From contig JABVCK010000003.1 of assembly GCA_013540605.1 (NCBI GenBank), positions 1-64,000 on the forward strand: 64,000 nt of DNA, in the 5' to 3' direction. This DNA comes from Bacillota bacterium. GTDB lineage: Bacteria; Bacillota; Clostridia; Ch29. The notes below the pieces were generated by a model. It was not told where the DNA came from and ran no database searches. It worked only from the letters and a program-made list of their open reading frames with translations. The translations under genes and the position numbers were made by a program. Position 1 is the stretch's first letter. The number at the start of each line of letters is the position of its first letter. This document shows, one piece after another, positions 17,035-26,151 of this stretch.

Positions 17035-18468
17035 CTAGAACGGTCCAAGTTTTATAAAGTGGGCTATGGTAACGAAAACCCCTGCGGATACTATCCATGC
17101 CAGCATAAGTTTCCATACCCACTTCGCCCATCTATCCCACGGAATGCCTCCTGCCATGGCCAAACCTGCCAGCAGAACACCGGAAGTAGGGAATAATGCA
17201 TTGGTGAAGGAATCGCCATACTGGAAGGCTAGCACTGCCACCTGTCTGGTGGTTCCAACAATATCCGCCAGGGGAGCCATTATCGGCATTGTAGTCACTG
17301 CCTGGCCGCTTCCCGAAGGAATAAAGAAATTCATGACAAGCTGGATACAATACATGCCCATAGCAGCCATGATGGTGGGTAACCCCTCTACCAAACCGGC
17401 CAGCGAGTGGATTACCGAATCGATTATATGACCTTTTTCCATAACAACGAGAATACTCCTTGCTAACCCTGTCGTAACCGCTCCGAATATTATTGCCTTT
17501 GCCCCATTAGCGAAATGTTCAGCCATTTCACTGGGAGTAAAACCTCCTACAAAACCCGCGGCAATACCGACAAGAATAAACATTGCTGATATCTGCCTCA
17601 AAAACCACCCCAGGTTAATCGTTCCGTAGATAGTTATAGCAAAACCTGCAATAACGACCGCTATTACTCCCTTATGTCTTGCGGTGAACTTTGGCATTTC
17701 TGATAGATCTATTTCCTCCATCGTTGCCAGCTTGACGTCGTGAACCGGGCTGATCTCCGGATCCTTCTTGAGTTTCTTGGCATACAGCAGAAGAAATACT
17801 ATTGTAATTATTGTAAAGGTTACGTAGGCTACGAATCTAAAGCCGAGACCAGAGAAAAGAGGAAGTTTTGCTATCGCTTGAGCAACCCCTACAGTATATA
17901 TATTGGTAACGCCTCCGGCGAAACCCGCTCCTGTTCCCAGTACAACCATTCCCATTCCCAAGAGGGCATCATAACCCATAGCTTTAGAAAGGGCAACCCC
18001 TAAAGGTATAAATACCAGAACACCTTCGGCCCATCCTAAAAAAGCGCCGATAGTTGAAAAGAGGATTGTTACACCGGCTATTACTATTGATTCCTTACCT
18101 GCTAACTTCTTAACCAGGTATGCTATCCCTGTATTGAATGCTCCTGTTGCATTAACTATTTCAAAGGATGCACAGACAAGGATTATTAGAAAGATAATAT
18201 CAACCCCATTGGCCATACCTTCAGGTATTGCGAGGGCAAGAGAAAATAACCCGACTGGAGTTTTTTCAATCTCTTGAAAAGTAGTAGGATCAATTACCAT
18301 CCTTCCTGTTGCTTCATCTTTAACCCGTACATACTCCCCGGCAGGCATTACATACGATGCAATGGCTGCAATAATCATAATCATGATGAGTAAAACATAG
18401 ACATGCGGTACTCTTAGCCTGAACTTTTTTTTAGGCCCGGTATCGGTTTTAACACTAGAACTAGACAT
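17035..18468 (-). CDS. YfcC-family (DcuC-like) membrane transporter
   Basis: At 477 residues with about a dozen membrane segments, this matches the YfcC branch of the DcuC/ion-transporter superfamily. Supporting patterns are PAGEYVRVKDEATGR after the first segment, FSTIGAFLGWAEGVLVFIP, TGAGFAGGVTNIYTVGVAQ and NFFIPSGSGQAVTTMPIMAP. Family members are often linked to peptides, amino acids or dicarboxylates. ATG 18468 is used because AAAGGGGGT lies nine bases ahead. A sigma-54 promoter with dyad sites lies upstream and a sigma-54 activator gene is next door, so expression is probably inducible. Confidence 0.85.
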   Translation of the reverse strand: MSSSSVKTDTGPKKKFRLRVPHVYVLLIMIMIIAAIASYVMPAGEYVRVKDEATGRMVIDPTTFQEIEKTPVGLFSLALAIPEGMANGVDIIFLIILVCASFEIVNATGAFNTGIAYLVKKLAGKESIVIAGVTILFSTIGAFLGWAEGVLVFIPLGVALSKAMGYDALLGMGMVVLGTGAGFAGGVTNIYTVGVAQAIAKLPLFSGLGFRFVAYVTFTIITIVFLLLYAKKLKKDPEISPVHDVKLATMEEIDLSEMPKFTARHKGVIAVVIAGFAITIYGTINLGWFLRQISAMFILVGIAAGFVGGFTPSEMAEHFANGAKAIIFGAVTTGLARSILVVMEKGHIIDSVIHSLAGLVEGLPTIMAAMGMYCIQLVMNFFIPSGSGQAVTTMPIMAPLADIVGTTRQVAVLAFQYGDSFTNALFPTSGVLLAGLAMAGGIPWDRWAKWVWKLMLAWIVSAGVFVTIAHFIKLGPF

Positions 18469-18493
18469 TACAATAAGACCCCCTTTATGGTAT

Positions 18494-18545
18494 GGGGACA
18501 CACCTCCTCATAGCAGCGAAATTCTAGAGTAAGAGGAATGTCCCC
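18494..18545. repeat. Diverged GGGGACA...TGTCCCC repeat (copy d)
   Basis: Its ends GGGGACACACC and GGAATGTCCCC match those of the three well-conserved copies at 25658, 26811 and 52617, but the centre differs. It lies in the 5' leader of the YfcC gene. Confidence 0.6.
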
Positions 18546-18570
18546 GATTTTATATTTTCATGCTATATAA

Positions 18571-18587
18571 AGCAAAAAGAATGCCAA
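18571..18587 (-). promoter_or_regulatory. Sigma-54 (-24/-12) promoter
   Basis: On the minus strand TTGGCATTCTTTTTGCT fits the consensus TGGCAY-N5-TTGCW, with GG and GC correctly spaced. It lies about 100 bases before the YfcC start, upstream dyads are present, and a sigma-54 activator gene lies beside it. Confidence 0.8.
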
Positions 18588-18645
18588 CGTCAAAAACCAC
18601 CTGTCCCTTGAAAATTCAAGCAGGCGGCGGGTTGTGAAATCATTG

Positions 18646-18750
18646 ATTTATCACTTTGATAAATATTGACTGCAAGTCGAAATTAAAATCTTTCAAAAAT
18701 ACTATTTGATAATCTATTATCATTTTAATAATAAATTATCAAAATGATAA
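18646..18750 (-). promoter_or_regulatory. Three dyad sites, likely enhancer for the sigma-54 activator
   Basis: ATTTATCACTTTGATAAAT (18646-18664) has perfect 8-bp arms. TGATAATCTATTATCA (18707-18722) has perfect 7-bp arms. TTATCAAAATGATAA (18736-18750) has 6-bp arms. The shared half-site TTATCA/TGATAA and the position 60-180 bases upstream of the -24/-12 element fit binding by the activator encoded at 18754-20502. Confidence 0.7.
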
Positions 18751-18753
18751 ATG

Positions 18754-20502
18754 CTACTTGTTTATCCATCTGTATAGGGTAGCTATCCCTATACCCAGAG
18801 CTTTGGCTGCCTCTTTTTTACCCTCTACAGTATGCCCGTAATAGTCCAACGCTTTATTGATCTCTCTTATCGTTAGCTCATCTATAGATGAAATTAGAGC
18901 GGATTCTGAATAAACATTCTTGAACTTTCTGGGCAGATCCTCCGCTGTAATCACACCATCCGTATCAACGTTTATACCGTACTCTATGGCATTTTCCAAT
19001 TCTCTTACATTGCCCGGCCACTGATACTCTTCAAGCAAAGCAATTCCATCGTCTGAAATGCTTTTTATGGTTTTGTTCAAAGTTCTCGAATACTTCTCAA
19101 TAAAAAACCGGGTAAGCACTTTCACATCGTCTTTGCCTCTCTCTCTTAAAGACGGTATTTTTAAAGGGATAACATTGAGACGGTAGTAAAGGTCATCCCG
19201 GAATTCCTTGTCGCCTACCATTTTTTCTAAGTCCTTGTTCGTTGCAGCTATTATCCTGACGTCTATTTTTATTTCTTCCACTCCACCCAAACGGGTTACC
19301 GCTTTCTCTTCTATTACCCTGAGAAGCTTTACCTGCAAATGCAAGGGCATGTCTCCTATTTCATCCAGAAACAATGTTCCGCCGCTGGCCAACTCGAATT
19401 TCCCAGGTTTCCCTTGGGATTTCGCGCCGGAAAACGCCCCTCCCTCATAGCCGAACAGCTCACTTTCAATCAGGTTTTCAGGAATCGCACCGCAGTTTAT
19501 CGTAATAAACGGATTGTTCTTTCTAGTGCTTGCATTATGTATTGCCCTGGCAAAAAGCTCTTTACCGGTACCGCTTTCGCCTTGAATTAATATCGTAGAA
19601 TTGCTGTTGGAAACCGACAGCGCTTTTTTCTTAACCTGGTGCAACTCTGCGCTTTCACCGACAATCTCATCAAATGTTATGTCTTCTTTATTTACCATTA
19701 AGCTATTTAACATATAGCTAACACTTTTTATGTCCTTCAAAAACAATAGAAAGCCATTAAGATTCTCATCAATTCTAATATGTCTTCCTGAGTGCACTAC
19801 CCTGAAATTCTTCTCAGACACGCTTACGCTGGCCTCAATGGTGTCGAACTCCTTGCCCTGATAAACCATATTCCTGATAAATTCATTTCTATATACTTCT
19901 TTGAAGGGTTTGCCTACAACGTCATCTGAGTGTATATTGAACATTTCACAGAAATAATCGTTTACAACTCTAATTCTATTAGAGTTATCGATTAGCACGA
20001 TGCCCTGATTTGAATTGTTTATGATTGAATTAAACATCCTGGTCGTAAAATCCAGCTCTTTAGTCAAAGTGTAGCTCTTAATCTTGCTTTGAATCAGATC
20101 AACCATCTTTCTGCTGAAATCTATATAGTTTTTTTTATACTCAATCAAATATCTTTTTTGTTCGGGATTTAACGCCGCAATACTTAACCCTCCGATAACT
20201 TCACCGTCAACAAACAACGGGGTATTGATACCTGCAAATTCTGAACACGCTTCCCTTTCCTTACAATCAGAACAAATCTCATGTTCCATGGGGTTTTCAA
20301 TGACAATTATATCCTTTCTATTAAATAAAGCATTATATATATAAGGTATAGCTCTTTCCCCAATCAGATGATGATATTTTTTTGTACCTGCCAATACTAT
20401 TAAATTAACATCTACTATTATCAGTTCTGCATTGATGAGAGCTGAAACAGTATCTATAAGTTCCTGCAAAAAGCCCTGGATCTCTTTTAACTGAAAAATC
20501 AT
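18754..20502 (-). CDS. Sigma-54-dependent transcriptional activator (sensor + PAS + AAA + HTH)
   Basis: Residues about 1-170 form a sensory region with a cysteine cluster (EICSDCKEREACSEFAG) and a GAF-like strand pattern. A PAS domain spans about 180-280 (GIVLIDNSNRIRVVND). The AAA domain shows Walker A GESGTGKE, GGTLFLDEIGDM and the arginine finger region FRDDLYYRLNVIPL. The sigma-54 contact loop reads GAFSGA instead of GAFTGA. A Fis-type HTH ends the protein (AAKALGIGIATLYRWINK). ATG 20502 lies six bases after AAAGGGGG. It probably binds the dyads at 18646-18750 and drives the YfcC/amidohydrolase genes. Confidence 0.9.
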   Translation of the reverse strand: MIFQLKEIQGFLQELIDTVSALINAELIIVDVNLIVLAGTKKYHHLIGERAIPYIYNALFNRKDIIVIENPMEHEICSDCKEREACSEFAGINTPLFVDGEVIGGLSIAALNPEQKRYLIEYKKNYIDFSRKMVDLIQSKIKSYTLTKELDFTTRMFNSIINNSNQGIVLIDNSNRIRVVNDYFCEMFNIHSDDVVGKPFKEVYRNEFIRNMVYQGKEFDTIEASVSVSEKNFRVVHSGRHIRIDENLNGFLLFLKDIKSVSYMLNSLMVNKEDITFDEIVGESAELHQVKKKALSVSNSNSTILIQGESGTGKELFARAIHNASTRKNNPFITINCGAIPENLIESELFGYEGGAFSGAKSQGKPGKFELASGGTLFLDEIGDMPLHLQVKLLRVIEEKAVTRLGGVEEIKIDVRIIAATNKDLEKMVGDKEFRDDLYYRLNVIPLKIPSLRERGKDDVKVLTRFFIEKYSRTLNKTIKSISDDGIALLEEYQWPGNVRELENAIEYGINVDTDGVITAEDLPRKFKNVYSESALISSIDELTIREINKALDYYGHTVEGKKEAAKALGIGIATLYRWINK

Positions 20503-20587
20503 TGCAAAACCCCCTTTATGCGTGGCGCACACCCCTCAGCAATCCCTCGGATAGGTATTAATTGCCGGCAAAATATGCGGAAGGCTA

Positions 20588-20617
20588 TTTATACAATAAT
20601 TATAACTTATTTGTCAA
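20588..20617 (-). promoter_or_regulatory. Probable sigma-A promoter of the activator gene
   Basis: Minus-strand TTGACA (20617-20612) and TATAAA (20593-20588) are 18 bases apart, about 90 bases before the start at 20502. The -35 is perfect. Confidence 0.6.
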
Positions 20618-20753
20618 GCGGTGTCTCGCAGATAGAATGTAGAGTTTAGGCCCTTATGCCTATACCCCTGCGAACCTCCCCCACTAAATCAAAGATGGAG
20701 TTTGGAGTTGCTGTATCTGAAAGAGATTTTATTAGTTCAAGAATTGTCCCCGA

Positions 20754-21189
20754 TTAGTAGATTAACGGTAATACTATTGACAGGTGAGCGATTAAGAACC
20801 CGGCCAGTACGTCGGTAGGATAATGAAACCCCAGATACATACGTGATATCCCGACCATGGAAGCTAGTAAGTAGAAAGCAAGCCCAAATTCCGGCATATT
20901 GTTTGCTAGTACAAAAGCCATTGTAAACGCTGCACAGGTATGCCCGGACGGAAAAGAATACTGGCAGGAGGGTGGTTTCAGTGCAATTGCATTCTCAAGC
21001 GTTTTGTATGGTCGTGGCCTGTTAACAACCCTTTTGATCATATGGACGACCGAATGCGTTAGTGAGCGCCAAGGCCACTTTGAGTCCAAGGGTTTTGACT
21101 TCCCTATTGTTTGACGCCAGCAGCATCAACGGAAACATTATTGAAAAGAATGTCGAACCCATAAGTTGGTTAAGTGTCTTCCCATACAT
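20754..21189 (-). pseudogene. PAP2-family phosphatase, frameshifted
   Basis: The 3' part (20754-21089) holds all three PAP2 signatures: KRVVNRPRP, SFPSGHT and SRMYLGFHYPTD. PAP2 enzymes dephosphorylate membrane lipids such as undecaprenyl or phosphatidic acid phosphates. The N-terminal part lies in another frame from ATG 21189 (MYGKTLNQLMGSTFFSIMFPL, a membrane segment, then GLKVALALTNAFG). The two join near 21040-21060 at the SVVHMIKR segment, so a single frameshift separates them. Upstream frames close quickly, and the gene lacks the usual first membrane segment. It is probably dead or dying. Confidence 0.75.
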
Positions 21190-21209
21190 TTTTCGTGTGT
21201 TAGTATCTA

Positions 21210-21971
21210 ATATAGGAACCTATGGGATTTAAAAATCAACCAGTATTTAATTATCAGGGATGCTGAAGGGAATGTAATAAAAAAGCGCAGGTGGAACGGC
21301 AAGATCTTAGACACGGTCAGGTGGAAACCGATAAGCAATAAATACCAAAAGAGCATTAAACCCCTTGATTACAAGCAGGAGTGCTTCTTCGATATGCTCC
21401 AGTCCAATGAGATTTTGCTGAAGGTAAGCAATTCCCCTGCGGGAGTTGGCAAAAGCTTTCTGTTTCTCAACTACGCCCTCCAGCAAGTAGAACACGGGAA
21501 GTTCGGAAAACTCATCTTCATCAAGCCGGACGTAAGCATAGACGGTAAAAAATACCCGGCTATTCCTGGAGGGATAAACGAAAATCCGCGCCTCTGCTGG
21601 GTGTTTTAAAGGACAGCACCGGTGAAAACCACGTCGAGGATATAATGATTAGGAACGAGAACCTTGAAATCCTGCCCCTGGAGTTTGTAAGGGGACGTTC
21701 GCTGAGCAACTGCATTGTATTCATAAATGAAGCGCAAAACATCACGCCACCTCAGATGAAAATGATACTCGAGAGAATCAGCCATAACAGTATCTGCCTG
21801 GTGGATGGCTCAATCCAGCAGATAGATAATCCGCAATGTAAGGAGTACTGCGGATTGGAACCGGTCATAAACCACTATAGTGAAATGGAGTTTTATGGTC
21901 AGGCAGACATGGACAGCCAGTGCAACCGCAGAAGCATGATATCAAAGATAGCAAGTGAAATTAACCTTTAA
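21210..21971 (+). pseudogene. PhoH-like ATPase remnant
   Basis: The first part contains IKPLDYKQECFFDML, then a P-loop-like SPAGVGKSFLFLNYA and KLIFIKPDVSIDGKKY, and stops at 21607. The second part, in another frame, contains LPLEFVRGRSLSNCIVFINEAQNITPPQMKMIL and SIQQIDNPQCKEY, ending at 21971. This order matches PhoH/YlaK-type ATPases, but Walker A is altered (SPAGVGKS), Walker B reads INEAQN where DEAQN is normal, and the frame is broken near 21600. It may come from a phage-type PhoH. It is probably non-functional. Confidence 0.65.
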
Positions 21972-22091
21972 CAATATTTTAATTTGTTTTTTACAATCCT
22001 CTAACCTGAAATTAATACAAACGGTTTATACTAAAGTTGACCAGGCCAGCAAAGTAATCTTTTCATTTTTTAGCCTCCTTGTATAATAGTT

Positions 22092-22135
22092 CCTAGTCTG
22101 TAGGCCCCGGCAGGAGCCCGGGCCTACAGACTAGG
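22092..22135. other. 16-bp perfect hairpin downstream of ribH
   Basis: CCTAGTCTGTAGGCCC (22092-22107) pairs exactly with GGGCCTACAGACTAGG (22120-22135). It stands about 40 bases beyond the ribH stop and could end the riboflavin operon, though a U-run is missing on the minus strand. Otherwise 21972-22174 is empty. Confidence 0.55.
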
Positions 22136-22174
22136 GACACATCAAGCCTAACTGTAGATGGGTCGGCTATTCCC

Positions 22175-22642
22175 TTAGGCTTTAAACCCTTTAAGCACAT
22201 TTACCATTTCTATTGCCGTGACGGCCGCTTCGTACCCCTTGTTGCCTGCCTTTGTACCGGCTCTTTCTATAGCCTGTTCTATGGTATCCGTCGTCAGAAC
22301 TCCAAAAATTACCGGCAGTCCGGTGGTCAATGATACGCTGGCAATTCCTTTGGCTACCTCGCTTGAAACATATTCGAAATGGGGAGTGGCCCCTCTTATG
22401 ACAGCTCCTAAACAAATAACGGCATCATACTTCCCGGATGCAGCCATTCTTTGAGCAGTTAACGGGATTTCAAACGCTCCGGGAACCCATGCGACTTCAA
22501 TTGCCTCCTCGTCGGCATCATGCCTCTTAAGCGCATCAATTGCTCCTGACAACAGCTTATTGCTTATAAATTCATTAAACCTGCCAACAACGATACCAAA
22601 CTTTAAACCCTTTGCAATCAGCTTGCCCTCATATATTTTCAT
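22175..22642 (-). CDS. ribH: 6,7-dimethyl-8-ribityllumazine synthase RibH
   Basis: The 155-residue protein has lumazine synthase motifs: [68 protein letters not shown] and [14 protein letters not shown]. It condenses the pyrimidinedione with dihydroxybutanone phosphate and assembles into pentamers or 60-mers. ATG 22642 is chosen (MKIYEGKL) with GGAGGAG seven bases ahead. It overlaps ribBA by 14 bases and is the last gene of ribD-E-BA-H. Confidence 0.96.
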   Translation of the reverse strand: MKIYEGKLIAKGLKFGIVVGRFNEFISNKLLSGAIDALKRHDADEEAIEVAWVPGAFEIPLTAQRMAASGKYDAVICLGAVIRGATPHFEYVSSEVAKGIASVSLTTGLPVIFGVLTTDTIEQAIERAGTKAGNKGYEAAVTAIEMVNVLKGFKA

Positions 22643-23855
22643 CTCGCTTCTCCTCCTCAAATTTTAACATGTGGCCCATTTTTTCTTTTTTTGTCTTCAG
22701 ATATAGTTCATTCCTTTTGTTATAGCATATCTGTATCGGGATCCTCTCGACTATCTCTATGCCGTATCCTGAAATTCCCGACAGCTTTTTCGGATTGTTG
22801 GTCATCAGCTTTATCTTTTTAATCCCCAGATCCCGCAGTATCTGGGCCCCGATGCCGTAATCCCTCATGTCCTCCGGAAAACCGAGCGCCCTGTTCGCTT
22901 CCACGGTATCCATCCCCTGGTCTTGCAGTTCATAAGCCCTGATTTTGTTGATAAGCCCTATTCCCCGCCCCTCTTGCCGCATGTACAGCAGTACTCCCCT
23001 TTTCTCCTGTTCGATCCTTTTCATAGCTGCAGCATACTGTTCGCCGCAGTCGCACCTTTTTGAACCGAAAGCATCCCCGGTAAGACATTCCGAATGGACT
23101 CTGACCAGCACCGGTTTACCATCGGATACATCTCCCTTAACGAGGGCGACGTGATGCTCTCCGTTCAGCTTATTGACATAACCGATTATTCTAAAATCTC
23201 CGTACTTTGTAGGCAAAGAAGCTTCCGCACGTTTTTCAACAAAGGATTCGTTTTTTATTCTATAGGCGATAAGATCGGCTATCGTTATCATCCTGAAGTT
23301 ATGCTTTTTAATGTATTCCATTAGTTCGGGCACCCTGGCCATAGTCCCGTCATCGTTCATTATTTCACAGATTACGCCTGCCGGATAAAGTCCCGCCAGT
23401 CTTGCCAGGTCCACAACAGCTTCGGTATGTCCGGCCCTTTTTAATACCCCTCCTTCCTTGGCTGCCAGAGGGAAGACATGCCCAGGCCTTGAAAAATCCT
23501 CCGGAGCAGCTTTGGGATCGATAAGCCTCAGAACCGTTTGAGCCCTTTCCTGTGCAGAGATTCCCGTTTTTGTCCCGGTCCAGTCTACCGAGACTGTAAA
23601 AGCAGTCTCCTTGGGGTCGGTATTGTTGGATACCATCGGACGGATGTCCAACTCATCCAGCCTCTCCCTGAGCATGGGCACACAGACAAGGCCCCTTGCA
23701 TGTTTCACCATGAAATTAACAGCTTCCGGTGTCACTTTCTCAGCTGCCATTACAAGGTCCCCTTCGTTTTCCCTGTCCTCATCGTCTACTACAACAACCA
23801 TTCTGCCTTGTTTAATATCCTCCACAGCTTCCTCTATTGTGCTGAATTCTGCCAT
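22629..23855 (-). CDS. ribBA: RibBA: DHBP synthase / GTP cyclohydrolase II
   Basis: The bifunctional enzyme has 408 residues. The N-terminal half (to about 200) is 3,4-dihydroxy-2-butanone 4-phosphate synthase: [48 protein letters not shown]. The C-terminal half is GTP cyclohydrolase II with zinc ligands in [10 protein letters not shown], plus [14 protein letters not shown] and [11 protein letters not shown]. Together they make both precursors that RibD and RibH use. ATG 23855 ([10 protein letters not shown]) follows AGGGAGAGGTG. It overlaps ribH. Confidence 0.96.
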   Translation of the reverse strand: MAEFSTIEEAVEDIKQGRMVVVVDDEDRENEGDLVMAAEKVTPEAVNFMVKHARGLVCVPMLRERLDELDIRPMVSNNTDPKETAFTVSVDWTGTKTGISAQERAQTVLRLIDPKAAPEDFSRPGHVFPLAAKEGGVLKRAGHTEAVVDLARLAGLYPAGVICEIMNDDGTMARVPELMEYIKKHNFRMITIADLIAYRIKNESFVEKRAEASLPTKYGDFRIIGYVNKLNGEHHVALVKGDVSDGKPVLVRVHSECLTGDAFGSKRCDCGEQYAAAMKRIEQEKRGVLLYMRQEGRGIGLINKIRAYELQDQGMDTVEANRALGFPEDMRDYGIGAQILRDLGIKKIKLMTNNPKKLSGISGYGIEIVERIPIQICYNKRNELYLKTKKEKMGHMLKFEEEKRDENI

Positions 23856-23871
23856 TAAATTCACCTCTCCC

Positions 23872-24522
23872 TTATGCAAAACCATTTTCCTTTAGAAAAT
23901 TCAAATCAACGCTTCTTTTTGGAACACTCTCTTTATTGAATGCAACCAGCCTTTCAACATACTTGCCCACCAGGTCGCACTCCAGGTTAACTTCTTCTCC
24001 AACACCCTTGGTCAGTAACGTCGTTTTATCCCTTGTCAGTGGAATTATGGAGACCTTAAACCCTTTCTCTTCTATTTGCGCAACGGTCAGGCTTGTACCA
24101 TCAACCGCAATTGACCCCTTCTCCACTACATACCTTAAGATGCCTGAAGGGGCTTCTATGGTAATCCACGTAGCATTATCCTCTTCTTTAAGATCCTTAA
24201 TGAGGCCTGTACCGTCGATGTGCCCGGTAACTATATGTCCACCGAGCCTGTCATTGAGCTTTAAGGCCCTTTCAAGATTTACCCTGCTTCCCACCTTCAT
24301 GTTTCCCAGATTACTTCTTCTCATGGTTTCAGGCATAACATCCACCGTAAAGCCGGTATTGCTGCAGCTAATTACGGTAAGGCATACACCGTTCGTGCTT
24401 ATACTATCCCCCAGTTTTACATCGTCCAGTATTCTGCTCGCACTAATAGTTATTTGAGCGGATTTGAAACCTTTTGTTATTTTCTGAATGGTACCTATCT
24501 CCTCAATCAAACCGGTAAACAT
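23872..24522 (-). CDS. ribE: Riboflavin synthase alpha chain RibE
   Basis: At 216 residues it has the two duplicated lumazine-binding barrels. The first starts [12 protein letters not shown] and includes STNGVCLTV; the second includes [12 protein letters not shown] and [13 protein letters not shown]. It dismutates two lumazines into riboflavin and the pyrimidinedione. It sits two bases after ribD and 16 bases before ribBA, in the FMN-riboswitch operon. Confidence 0.96.
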   Translation of the reverse strand: MFTGLIEEIGTIQKITKGFKSAQITISASRILDDVKLGDSISTNGVCLTVISCSNTGFTVDVMPETMRRSNLGNMKVGSRVNLERALKLNDRLGGHIVTGHIDGTGLIKDLKEEDNATWITIEAPSGILRYVVEKGSIAVDGTSLTVAQIEEKGFKVSIIPLTRDKTTLLTKGVGEEVNLECDLVGKYVERLVAFNKESVPKRSVDLNFLKENGFA

Positions 24523-24524
24523 GG

Positions 24525-25628
24525 CTATTTTTCTTCCTTTCTTAAATATCCCTCTATCACAAAGTCTTCATTGAACCTTAAAATCTCCGTTTTAACCAGT
24601 GCTATTGCCCCCTTTATAAACGGTATTCCCTTTCCACCTACCGGGGTTTTTGCATTATTGCCTCCAACTATTTTGGGTGATATGAATAAAACCACCTTGT
24701 CGACGATACCCTGTTCTAAGGCGCTGTAGTTTAATTCAGAGCCTCCTTCCAGCAAAATGCTGTCAATCCCCCTCTCCCCGAGCTGCCTGCATAGATAACC
24801 CAGGTCAACCTTCCCATCCGATGGGGGTGTTATTATTACCTCTGCTCCCTTTGACTTGATGGCATCAAGCCTGTCACGGTCAGCTTTACTGGTTGCAGCA
24901 ATAATTGTTTTTGCCTCTGATTTGAGATTCAAAACCTTTGCTGCCAGCGGAATCCGGGCCTTCGTATCTACAATAACCCTTACCGGATCCACCGCCTGTA
25001 CACCTTCCAGCCTGGTAGTCAGCATTGGATTATCCGCCAGGACCGTTCCTATTCCAACCATAACGGCGGAAACTTTGTGTCTTAACTCATGGACGTACCT
25101 TCTGGATCCTTCACCCGTTATCCATTTGGAATCCCCTGTAACAGTGGCTGTCTTTCCGTCCAAAGTCATTGCCGTTTTCAGTATACAAAACGGAAGCCCG
25201 GTCGTTATATACTTAATAAATATTTCGTTAAGTTTCTTAATATCATCCTCCAGAATACCGGTAATAACTTCTATCCCGCTTTTTTCAAGGATATCGATGC
25301 CTTTTCCCGCCACCAGGGGGTTAGGGTCCTTCATACCCACTACAACCTTGGCTATCCCGCTTTCCACAATCGCCTTGGCGCATGGGGGTGTCTTGCCGTA
25401 ATGGGAGCATGGCTCTAAAGTTACATATATCGTCGCGCCCTTAACATCTTCTTTGGCATTATTAATAGCATTTATTTCCGCATGCGGTCCTCCAAAATAT
25501 TGATGATACCCTTCTCCAATAATCTTTCCATCTTTTACAATAACAGCGCCCACCAGTGGATTTGGCTTTGTAAATCCTATTCCCCTTTTAGACAGTTCTA
25601 AGGCCCTCTCCATATATTTTCGGTCCAA
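24525..25628 (-). CDS. ribD: Riboflavin deaminase/reductase RibD
   Basis: From TTG 25628 the product has 367 residues and opens MDRKYMERALELSKRG, the expected RibD start, with GGAGGGG seven bases ahead. The deaminase domain shows PHAEINAINNA and LEPCSHYGKTPPCAKAI (zinc ligands). The reductase domain shows KTAMTLDGKTATVTGDSKWITGE and SILLEGGSELNYSALE. It converts the GCH II product to 5-amino-6-ribitylamino-uracil phosphate. A longer upstream frame would run through the palindromic repeat at 25658-25704 and is not believed. It leads the operon behind the FMN riboswitch. Confidence 0.95.
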   Translation of the reverse strand: MDRKYMERALELSKRGIGFTKPNPLVGAVIVKDGKIIGEGYHQYFGGPHAEINAINNAKEDVKGATIYVTLEPCSHYGKTPPCAKAIVESGIAKVVVGMKDPNPLVAGKGIDILEKSGIEVITGILEDDIKKLNEIFIKYITTGLPFCILKTAMTLDGKTATVTGDSKWITGEGSRRYVHELRHKVSAVMVGIGTVLADNPMLTTRLEGVQAVDPVRVIVDTKARIPLAAKVLNLKSEAKTIIAATSKADRDRLDAIKSKGAEVIITPPSDGKVDLGYLCRQLGERGIDSILLEGGSELNYSALEQGIVDKVVLFISPKIVGGNNAKTPVGGKGIPFIKGAIALVKTEILRFNEDFVIEGYLRKEEK

Positions 25629-25657
25629 TTGTTCCCCTCCACCCCCTTTTAATGTCA

Positions 25658-25704
25658 GGGGACACACCGCTACTTGCGGGCATTCCTTGCCGCGGAATGT
25701 CCCC
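25658..25704. repeat. GGGGACA...TGTCCCC palindromic repeat (copy a)
   Basis: 47 bases starting GGGGACACACCGCTACTTGC and ending CGCGGAATGTCCCC. It is nearly identical to the copy at 52617 and to the reverse complement of the copy at 26811. It lies directly upstream of the ribD ribosome site. Confidence 0.85.
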
Positions 25705-25740
25705 AATGTATTAAATATAGTATTAGCAAAAATATGCAAA

Positions 25741-25778
25741 TAATTAAAAAACCCTGAAGTCTGCACAAACTTCAGGGG
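25741..25778 (-). terminator. Riboswitch-controlled terminator before ribD
   Basis: On the minus strand a stem of CCCTGAAGT with ACTTCAGGG (25777-25752) is followed by TTTTTTAATTA. It lies between the FMN riboswitch and ribD, so FMN binding probably stops transcription here. Confidence 0.85.
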
Positions 25779-25831
25779 CTTAGCCAAAACCTGCAATGAT
25801 ACTATTATAAAGTATCCAAACCATCAAACAT

Positions 25832-25942
25832 CACCTTCTCCCATCCAGACTTTAACTGTCGGTCCCGGAATCTCACCGTATCAACCATATAATGGCTCGC
25901 GGACTATACCGCCGGTCAGGAATTACACCTAGCCCTGAAGGC
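25832..25942 (-). promoter_or_regulatory. FMN riboswitch (RFN element)
   Basis: Minus-strand blocks are GCCTTCAGGGCTAGGTG, AATTCCTGACCGGCGGTATA, GTCCGCGAGCC, TGATTCCGGGACCGAC and GTCTGGATGGGAGAAGG, the conserved RFN core in order. It controls ribD-E-BA-H by attenuation at the terminator that follows. Confidence 0.95.
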
Positions 25943-26088
25943 AAACATATATTCAGTTAGGAATAATTATAGCACATACTGAAATAACAGTCAAAAATCA
26001 GTAGTAAAGTGCACTCCTAGAGAGTTAACCAACAATTTATTAATGAACTCGTCCTAAAAAGTTAAATACTCTGAATATCTGCCGCCGC

Positions 26089-26117
26089 TTTACCGGTGAA
26101 GCATAATAATGTATACT
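26089..26117 (+). promoter_or_regulatory. Probable promoter of lipB-lipA
   Basis: TTTACC (26089-26094) and TATACT (26112-26117) are 17 bases apart, about 35 bases ahead of lipB. The -10 is near consensus. Confidence 0.55.
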
Positions 26118-26151
26118 ATTAAATAATAATTCGGTACGTGGAGGGACAAAA

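Noticed and set aside
18646-18750. The three TTATCA dyads as a CRISPR-like array
   Set aside because: The units differ in length and spacing and there are no uniform spacers; an enhancer fits better.
21400-21660. Programmed frameshift in the PhoH-like gene
   Set aside because: No slippery heptamer or downstream structure is evident, and the Walker motifs are already altered, so decay is simpler.
24525-25796. A longer RibD frame starting at 25796
   Set aside because: Its first 56 residues run through the terminator, spacer and the palindromic repeat; TTG 25628 has a good ribosome site and yields the standard RibD N-terminus.
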